The notes under the pieces: model-generated | Told to the model about the DNA's origin: nothing | Seen by the model: only the letters and a program-made list of their open reading frames with translations | Database searches by the model: none | Source of the DNA: Clostridia bacterium | GTDB taxonomy: Bacteria; Bacillota; Clostridia; Christensenellales; CAG-917 | NCBI GenBank assembly: GCA_900769205.1 | Contig: CAAGFS010000080.1 | Location: 1 to 6,139, forward strand | Reading direction: 5' to 3' | DNA: 6,139 nucleotides | Made by a program: the position numbers and the translations under genes | Shown here: positions 1 through 3,996 of the stretch, one piece after another | How the letters are laid out: each line of letters opens with the position of its first letter | Numbering within the stretch: position 1 is the first letter of the stretch

Positions 1-1
1 A

Positions 2-454
2 CACATAACCCCCGACGTGCGCGAATTGCTTTCAAAGACGGGTTATCCCGGGATGAAAGTGTTGCAATTTGCTTTCACCGACAGGCAGAACGAATATCTT
101 CCGCGCAACTACGAGAGCGAAAACTGCGTCGTTTACACGGGCACTCACGACAGTGCGCCCACAAAAGCGTGGTTTTGCAATATGACCGAGGATGAGAAAA
201 AGGCGTTTGAAAGGGAATGTCCCGTGCGTATGGGACAAAGCAAGACCATGGCGCTTATTATGTTTGCGCTCAACTCGAAGGCAAATCTTGCGGTGATACC
301 CCTTCAGGACTATATGGAACTTGGCGCGCAGGCGAGAATGAACGAGCCGTCAACCGCGCAAGGCAACTGGACGTGGCGCGCGTCGAACAGATTTGCAACC
401 GCCGCGCTCAAAAGAAAGATTGCAAGCGCAACCGAGCAATCGGGCAGAGCGTAA
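2..454 (+). CDS. malQ: 4-alpha-glucanotransferase (amylomaltase, GH77), C-terminal part, cut by window edge
   Basis: Cytosolic GH77 enzyme that moves maltooligosaccharide segments between alpha-1,4-glucans during maltodextrin and glycogen use. The frame is open from base 2, so the gene begins outside the window; only about 150 C-terminal residues are seen, of roughly 500 usual for the family. Family landmarks, in order: ITPDV, GYPGMKVLQFAF, YTGTHD, then RMNEPSTAQGNWTWR near the end, matching the usual RMN.PGT..GNW.WR. The His-Asp of THD (codons 146-151) fits the conserved HD pair whose Asp stabilises the transition state in amylomaltases. The acid/base Glu of the EDLG motif should lie just left of the window. 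Family members normally continue HDN-D-T-T; here it is HDSAPT, a mild departure. Identity is firm; the missing part cannot be judged. The stop TAA at 452-454 is followed by an intrinsic terminator, so this is the last gene of its unit. Confidence 0.93.
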   Translation, partial: HITPDVRELLSKTGYPGMKVLQFAFTDRQNEYLPRNYESENCVVYTGTHDSAPTKAWFCNMTEDEKKAFERECPVRMGQSKTMALIMFALNSKANLAVIPLQDYMELGAQARMNEPSTAQGNWTWRASNRFATAALKRKIASATEQSGRA

Positions 455-490
455 AACAATCCGAAATAGAAAAACGACATACAAAGCAAG

Positions 491-523
491 AAAAATCCGT
501 CTTTTCGGGCGGATTTTCGTTTT
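491..523 (+). terminator. Intrinsic terminator after malQ
   Basis: AAAATCCG (492-499) pairs with CGGATTTT (510-517). T500-G509 and C501-G508 extend the stem, leaving a six-base loop at 502-507. The 3' arm runs into T-rich sequence (514-523). It lies 37 bases after the malQ stop and separates malQ from dapB. An outer pairing (468-478 with 524-534) encloses it and is reported as a finding. Confidence 0.85.
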
Positions 524-598
524 GTCGATTTTCTGCAAAAACCGTCTGAACCGGCGGAGCAATAAAAAGCGGGAAGTATTTATTGATTTTTCACGGCA

Positions 599-604
599 TA
601 AAAT
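599..604 (+). promoter_or_regulatory. Possible -10 element (TAAAAT) of dapB
   Basis: TAAAAT sits seven bases before the ATG at 611, so the expected transcription start (about seven bases past the -10) would fall on or next to that ATG. No good -35 hexamer is visible 16-18 bases upstream, where the sequence is around GTATTT at 576-581. This is a weak candidate, but a new promoter is needed somewhere after the malQ terminator and nothing better is visible in 524-604. Confidence 0.35.
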
Positions 605-610
605 GTGGGT

Positions 611-1342
611 ATGGACGTCATACTTTGCGGAGCGGCAGGCAGAATGGGAAGGCAAATCGCAACGCTCCTGAAAGGAACGGAAGATATGCGCGTTGTGGCG
701 AGCGTGGACAAAGCGGAGTGCGAGGACAAGCCGTGCTACCGCAACGTGAAAGACGTGCGGGAGAGTGCGGACGTGATTCTGGATTTTTCCCATCACGGCG
801 CCATTTGGGATATTGCGGATTTTGCCGAATCCCGCTCGTTGCCTCTCGTCGTTGCGACAACCGCGCACACGAAGGAAGAAAAGGAGCGCATATACGAAGC
901 GTCAAAGAGCGTCCCCGTGTTTTTCGCAAGCAATTTTTCGCTTGGATTGTATCTTGTGTGCGAGTTTGCAAAACGCACCGCAAGCGTGTTTGAAAACGCG
1001 GACGTCGAGATTGTGGAAACCCATCATTTTGCAAAATCGGACGTGCCGAGCGGAAGCGCGCTTTCAATAGCAAACGCGATAAAGCAAGGGCGGAACAAAG
1101 GAGAAATCCTTGTCGGAAGGCGTGACGAAGACGAGCGGATAAAGGGGCAGATATGCATAAGCTCGTTGCGCCTCGGCGGAGTGTTCGGCAAGCACAAAGT
1201 GATATTCGACGACGGATTTGAAAGCGTGTCCATCGAGCACGCGGCGCATTCGAGAGAAGTGTACGCCTACGGAGCCGTGAGAGCGATGCGCTTTATAGTT
1301 TTGCAAAAAGCGGGGCTTTACGGTATGAAAGATATGGTTTAA
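611..1342 (+). CDS. dapB: 4-hydroxy-tetrahydrodipicolinate reductase
   Basis: Cytosolic NAD(P)H-dependent reductase that converts 4-hydroxy-tetrahydrodipicolinate to tetrahydrodipicolinate in the diaminopimelate/lysine pathway. Counting from a GTG at 605 (245 residues), the Rossmann loop GAAGRMG is at 9-15. Asp35 after the second strand is a likely cofactor-ribose contact. VVATTAH (82-88) fits the VxGTTG loop, and ASNFSLG (108-114) fits APNFSxG. The catalytic signature ETHHFAKSDVPSGSA (138-152) holds the His pair 140-141, Lys144 and the PSG turn. The end, AGLYGMKDM, is also typical. Length is slightly short of the 250-270 usual. I prefer ATG 611 (243 residues) because the protein then opens directly with the first beta strand; GTG 605 is possible. 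Neither has a Shine-Dalgarno site. Two substitutions are mild: ATTA for GTTG, and PSGS for PSGT. dapA is not adjacent, and no lysine riboswitch fits in the short space upstream. Confidence 0.95.
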   Translation: MDVILCGAAGRMGRQIATLLKGTEDMRVVASVDKAECEDKPCYRNVKDVRESADVILDFSHHGAIWDIADFAESRSLPLVVATTAHTKEEKERIYEASKSVPVFFASNFSLGLYLVCEFAKRTASVFENADVEIVETHHFAKSDVPSGSALSIANAIKQGRNKGEILVGRRDEDERIKGQICISSLRLGGVFGKHKVIFDDGFESVSIEHAAHSREVYAYGAVRAMRFIVLQKAGLYGMKDMV

Positions 1343-1352
1343 GTGTCGATTG

Positions 1353-1396
1353 TGTCAAAATACGACAGTTTGAATATTTTTGTCCGCTTGTGACAA
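1353..1396. promoter_or_regulatory. Two TGTC-N7-GACA inverted repeats, candidate operator
   Basis: In the gap after dapB, TGTC (1353-1356) and GACA (1364-1367) form one inverted repeat with a 7-base spacer. TTGTC (1380-1384) and GACAA (1392-1396) form a second with the same spacer. TGTC starts recur 28 bases apart, and a further TGTC lies at 1344-1347. The second repeat touches the TATAAT at 1397, where a bound dimeric repressor would block transcription. The arms are only 4-5 bases, so chance is a real alternative, and I do not recognise the motif as a known operator. Confidence 0.35.
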
Positions 1397-1402
1397 TATA
1401 AT
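1370..1402 (+). promoter_or_regulatory. Possible promoter of the 157-residue unknown protein
   Basis: A perfect TATAAT lies at 1397-1402, only three bases before the ATG at 1406. A second reading is TTGAAT (1370-1375), a 16-base spacer, then GACAAT (1392-1397) with an upstream TG at 1389-1390. Either reading puts the transcription start within a few bases of the start codon, which would make the mRNA leaderless or nearly so. No clear terminator separates dapB from this gene, so read-through from dapB is also possible. Confidence 0.35.
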
Positions 1403-1405
1403 GGT

Positions 1406-1879
1406 ATGAAACGTTCGACAACCTATTTCGTCATACCGCTTTTACTCGTCGTGCTGACGCTCGGCGTGTTCGTCGGGTGTGCGTACGCGCTTTCAAAAAA
1501 CAGCGAGAAAGGGGAAGAAACCGCTCGCGTTTGCGACGCGGCAAGCATATTCGATTGCGTGACGCCCGAAGTGGTGCGGTTCTACGAAGAAGAAATCGCA
1601 GGTGAGCAAATTATATCGGACAAAAGCGAAGCGCAACTTTGCGCAATCGCAAAGAGATACGGAATAAGCGTGGCAAAGGCAAGGGGCGCGCTTATCGTTT
1701 ACGATTTTTCAAATCGCACGGGCGGCGGAGTTGACTTTCCGCAAATCGCGCAGATGAGCGAGTTGAAGATCTTGTCTTTTTTCAAGGCTCGCGCGGAAGT
1801 GTACAAGCAGTCCTTGTCCGAAGAAAAGAAAGAAGAACTCAAACGAAAAGCAAAGGATACGCTCGGTCTTTCTTTGTGA
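1406..1879 (+). CDS. Uncharacterised membrane-anchored or secreted 157-residue protein
   Basis: I do not recognise this gene. A short positive N-terminus (KR) is followed by a hydrophobic stretch at residues 7-29, fitting a signal anchor or signal peptide. FVGC at 22-25 resembles a lipobox but lacks the usual Leu at -3; AYA at 26-28 could be a signal peptidase I site. The rest should lie outside the membrane. Cys43 and Cys51 could form a disulfide. Residues 54-64 are acidic. Residues 76-97 (AQLCAIAKRYGISVAKARGA) read like a helix-turn-helix or small helical bundle, which is odd for an exported domain. The C-terminus (135-150) is a charged, probably helical Lys/Glu segment. The part after residue 75 vaguely recalls small clostridial exported proteins with a KYGIS.xKA motif; that is an impression, not a match. 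It starts 64 bases after dapB with no Shine-Dalgarno site. ATG 1406 is favoured because it opens the signal-like segment. Codon use resembles its neighbours, so it is probably a real gene. Confidence 0.75.
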   Translation: MKRSTTYFVIPLLLVVLTLGVFVGCAYALSKNSEKGEETARVCDAASIFDCVTPEVVRFYEEEIAGEQIISDKSEAQLCAIAKRYGISVAKARGALIVYDFSNRTGGGVDFPQIAQMSELKILSFFKARAEVYKQSLSEEKKEELKRKAKDTLGLSL

Positions 1880-2071
1880 CGGAGAGCGTGCAAAACGCCT
1901 TGTCGGGCACGGATTTAACCACGAAAGAAACCCAATTGAAATTGCGTTTGCAAACAAAAAACGAAAACTCGTTCCGCACGTTGCGCGTCGCAGTTGCGGG
2001 ACGCAGACGTTGCGGGCTTGCGCCCGTTTTTTCAATTTGAGCAATCGGTTTGCAAAAAGCGCGCGCTACGC
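1880..2071. other. Intergenic region without a convincing gene
   Basis: About 190 bases lie between the unknown protein and the transketolase promoter. I see a perfect palindrome GTTTGCAAAC (1946-1955) and three GTTGCGSG copies (1980-1987, 1993-2000, 2009-2016). A 5-bp stem, GCGTC/GACGC, joins 1985-1989 to 2000-2004. The terminator at 2012-2032 closes the block. A 50-codon frame from GTG 1888 to TGA 2040 exists but runs through the terminator. The region may be only a long 3' untranslated region. Confidence 0.5.
2012..2032 (+). terminator. Intrinsic terminator after the dapB / unknown gene unit
   Basis: CGGGC (2013-2017) pairs with GCCCG (2022-2026) around a TTGC loop, extended by a G2012-T2027 wobble. 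It is followed directly by six T (2027-2032). The stem is short but GC-rich and the T tract is perfect. It lies 133 bases after the last stop codon and 40 bases before the transketolase -35, so it fits as the end of the dapB-side transcript. Confidence 0.75.
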
Positions 2072-2100
2072 TTGAAAAGACGGGAGTATGATGATATACT
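2072..2100 (+). promoter_or_regulatory. Sigma-A-type promoter of the transketolase operon
   Basis: TTGAAA (2072-2077), a 17-base spacer, then TATACT (2095-2100) with an extended -10 TG at 2092-2093. The transcription start is expected near 2107, giving a leader of about 24 bases before ATG 2131. Five of six bases match consensus in each hexamer. No operator or riboswitch fits in so short a leader. Confidence 0.88.
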
Positions 2101-2130
2101 GAATATACAAAAATCTATACGGGAGTGGTT

Positions 2131-2952
2131 ATGGAAACTTCGCAATTTGAGTTTTTGACCGCAAAGGCAAGACAGTTGCGCGACGACGCAATCGAAACCA
2201 TAGGTAGATTCGGCTCCGGGCATATCGGCGGAACGATGTCAGTTCTTGACGCGCTGACCGTCGTGTACTATGCAAAAGCCAACGTCGATCCGACAAATCC
2301 GCAAAAGGCGGACCGCGACAGAGTGATTATGTCAAAAGGGCACGCGGGCCCCGCGATGTACGTCGTGCTTGCGGACAAAGGGTATTTTCCGAAAGAGTGG
2401 CTTCACACTCTCAACGCGCCGGGCACTCGTCTTCCTTCGCATTGCGATATGACGAAGACGCCGGGCATCGATATGACGGCAGGCTCGCTCGGGCAAGGAT
2501 TGTCGGCGGGCGTGGGCATGGCTCTTGCCGCAAAGATTGACGGCAATCCCGCAACGATTTATTGTTTCATCGGCGACGGCGAGTCGCAGGAAGGGCAGAT
2601 CTGGGAAGCGAGCATGTTTGCAGGCTCGCACCAACTTGACAATCTCATCGTGTTTCTCGATTACAACAAAATGCAGCTCGACGGGGCTGTGAGTGAGATA
2701 AACGACATCGCTCCCGCAAAAGACAAGTGGGAAGCCTTCGGATTTTTCGTGCAGGATATAGACGGACACGATATCGTCGCAATATCCGACGCGATCGACA
2801 ATGCAAAAGCGCAAAAAGGCAAACCGAGCATGATTGTTCTCAATACGGTGAAAGGCAAGGGTGCGTCGTTTGCCGAGAGCGCGCCGAATTGCCACAGTAT
2901 GAGCATCACCGAAGATATGTGGAGAAAGGAAACGGGGAGGTACGAAGCATGA
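2131..2952 (+). CDS. Transketolase, N-terminal (thiamine diphosphate-binding) subunit
   Basis: First half of a two-subunit transketolase, which moves two-carbon ketol units between sugar phosphates in the non-oxidative pentose phosphate pathway in the cytosol. The protein has 273 residues, typical of split N-subunits. Visible motifs are SGHIGGTMS (29-37) with active-site His31, SKGHAG (68-73) with His71, and AGSLGQGLS (117-125). The thiamine diphosphate/metal motif begins GDGESQEGQIWEA (148-160) and ends at Asn179 in DYNK. VKGKG at 240-244 is also typical. GHI replaces the GHP of full-length enzymes, a common variant in split forms. ATG 2131 is chosen over an in-frame GTG at 2125 because GGGAG (2121-2125) then sits five bases ahead. 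The stop overlaps the next start (ATGA), so the two subunits are made together. Split enzymes of this type include distant paralogues with other sugar substrates, but the pairing and motifs favour transketolase. Confidence 0.94.
   Translation: METSQFEFLTAKARQLRDDAIETIGRFGSGHIGGTMSVLDALTVVYYAKANVDPTNPQKADRDRVIMSKGHAGPAMYVVLADKGYFPKEWLHTLNAPGTRLPSHCDMTKTPGIDMTAGSLGQGLSAGVGMALAAKIDGNPATIYCFIGDGESQEGQIWEASMFAGSHQLDNLIVFLDYNKMQLDGAVSEINDIAPAKDKWEAFGFFVQDIDGHDIVAISDAIDNAKAQKGKPSMIVLNTVKGKGASFAESAPNCHSMSITEDMWRKETGRYEA
2934..2940 (+). promoter_or_regulatory. Ribosome binding site for the C-terminal transketolase subunit
   Basis: GGGGAGG lies inside the 3' end of the N-subunit gene, eight bases before ATG 2949. 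It fixes the start at 2949 although the same frame is open back to 2727. A strong internal site together with the ATGA overlap fits balanced synthesis of the two subunits. Confidence 0.85.
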
Positions 2953-3893
2953 CGGACGAAAGAGAAATGCGCCAGACTTTGGCGGCGGCTTTGGTTGAAA
3001 GAGCAAAAAAGGACGACAGAATCGTGGTGCTTGACGCCGACCTTATGAGTTGCCACGCAACCAAAGCCTTCAAGCAGGAGTTTCCCGACAGGTTTGTCAA
3101 CGTCGGCATTGCGGAGCAGAATATGATAGGCGTTGCCGCGGGTATGTCGGCAATGGGGAAGATTCCGTTTGCGTACAGTTTTGCGCCGTTTGCCACAAGA
3201 AGATGCTACGATCAGATTTTCATTTCCGTTGCGTACGCAAAGCAAAACGTCAAGATTGTCGGCACCGATCCCGGCATCACCGCGGAAAACAACGGCGGCA
3301 CGCACATGCCGTTTGAAGATATGGCGCTTATGCGCGCGATTCCGCACATGGTGTGTTTCGAGCCGACGGATTCCGCAATGCTTGAAAAAGCCGTGGAACA
3401 GATCGCGGATTATCAGGGCGCGGTGTATATCCGGTTGCAACGCAAAAAAGCGGAAAAGGTGTACGACCAATCCCTCGATTTTCAACTCGGCAAAGCGATA
3501 ACCCTGAAAGAAGGCAAAGACGTCACGCTCATCGCAAGCGGTATTATGGTTGCAAAGGCAATCGCGGCGGCGGAGCAACTTCAAAGGGATGGTATAAGCG
3601 CAAAGGTCGTCAATATCCACACCTGGAAGCCCATCGACGAGCAGGCGATTTTGCAATGCGCAAAGGAAACGGGCGCAATCGTCACTTGCGAGAACCACAA
3701 CGTGTACGGCGGATTGGGGAGCGCTGTTGCGGAAGTTGTGTGCAAAAATCACCCCGTGCCTATGCGTATGGTGGGCGTCAACGACGAGTTCGGGCAAGTC
3801 GGCAAAATGCCGTATCTTGCAAAAACGTACGGCATAACCGAAGAAGACATCGTTGTAAAAGCAAAGGAAGCGGTTGCCGCAAAGAGAAAATAA
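2949..3893 (+). CDS. Transketolase, C-terminal (pyrimidine-binding plus C) subunit
   Basis: Second half of the two-subunit transketolase, 314 residues, the usual size. NVGIAEQNMIG (51-61) carries the conserved catalytic Glu56 that activates the thiamine aminopyrimidine ring. A phosphate-binding region begins at GTDPGIT (105-111). GGTHMPFEDMALMRAIP (116-132) fits the GxxHQxxEDxxxxRxIP block. RLQRK (162-166) and the C-terminal domain from VTLIASG (192-198) onward follow. The protein ends with FGQVGKMPYLAKTYGI (281-296), the usual tail motif. Each active site should be completed by the N-subunit encoded immediately upstream. The family is shared with DXP synthase and pyruvate dehydrogenase E1 beta, but the motifs and the partner favour transketolase. 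The start is set by GGGGAGG at 2934-2940 and the ATGA overlap. The gene ends 39 bases before the terminator. Confidence 0.94.
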   Translation: MTDEREMRQTLAAALVERAKKDDRIVVLDADLMSCHATKAFKQEFPDRFVNVGIAEQNMIGVAAGMSAMGKIPFAYSFAPFATRRCYDQIFISVAYAKQNVKIVGTDPGITAENNGGTHMPFEDMALMRAIPHMVCFEPTDSAMLEKAVEQIADYQGAVYIRLQRKKAEKVYDQSLDFQLGKAITLKEGKDVTLIASGIMVAKAIAAAEQLQRDGISAKVVNIHTWKPIDEQAILQCAKETGAIVTCENHNVYGGLGSAVAEVVCKNHPVPMRMVGVNDEFGQVGKMPYLAKTYGITEEDIVVKAKEAVAAKRK

Positions 3894-3932
3894 TCCCGTC
3901 GAACCGTAATCGAAAGACAACCATAAAATAAC

Positions 3933-3959
3933 AAAAACGGCGTTTTATGCGCCGTTTTT
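3933..3959. terminator. Bidirectional intrinsic terminator between convergent units
   Basis: AAAAACGGCG (3933-3942) pairs perfectly with CGCCGTTTTT (3950-3959) around a seven-base loop. The T run on the + strand and the A run on the left arm give a U tract in either direction. It can therefore end the transketolase transcript (+) and the glutamine synthetase transcript (-), whose stop is at 3997-3999. Confidence 0.92.
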
Positions 3960-3996
3960 ATATTGGTAAAGTTGCATTTTTGCAATATAGAAAGTT

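Noticed and set aside
524..610. Lysine riboswitch upstream of dapB
   Set aside because: L-box elements need about 170 bases with several conserved stems. Fewer than 90 bases are free after the malQ terminator and no such stems are visible.
1401..1409. Two-codon frame ATG GTA TGA overlapping the start of the unknown gene
   Set aside because: It could be a minimal leader coupled to ATG 1406, but it has no ribosome site and two codons are easily expected by chance next to TATAAT.
1888..2040. A 50-codon open frame from GTG 1888 to TGA 2040
   Set aside because: The GGAGAG at 1881-1886 is only one base from the GTG, the frame passes through the terminator hairpin at 2012-2032, and its Arg/Cys-rich end simply reads the GTTGCG repeats.
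2727..2948. Extended N-terminus for the C-terminal transketolase subunit
   Set aside because: The frame is open back to 2727, but that would overlap the N-subunit gene by over 200 bases. ATG 2949 has GGGGAGG eight bases ahead and matches the family start.
2661..3920. 419-residue open frame on the - strand opposite the transketolase genes
   Set aside because: It is antisense to two well-supported genes, has Cys/His/Arg-rich low-complexity composition typical of shadow frames, and shows no promoter, ribosome site or recognisable motif.
3960..3988. Second small inverted repeat (TTGCA/TGCAA, also ATATTG/CAATAT) beside the shared terminator
   Set aside because: Stems are 5-6 AT-rich pairs and mutually exclusive. 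The perfect 10-bp stem at 3933-3959 is enough to explain termination on both strands.
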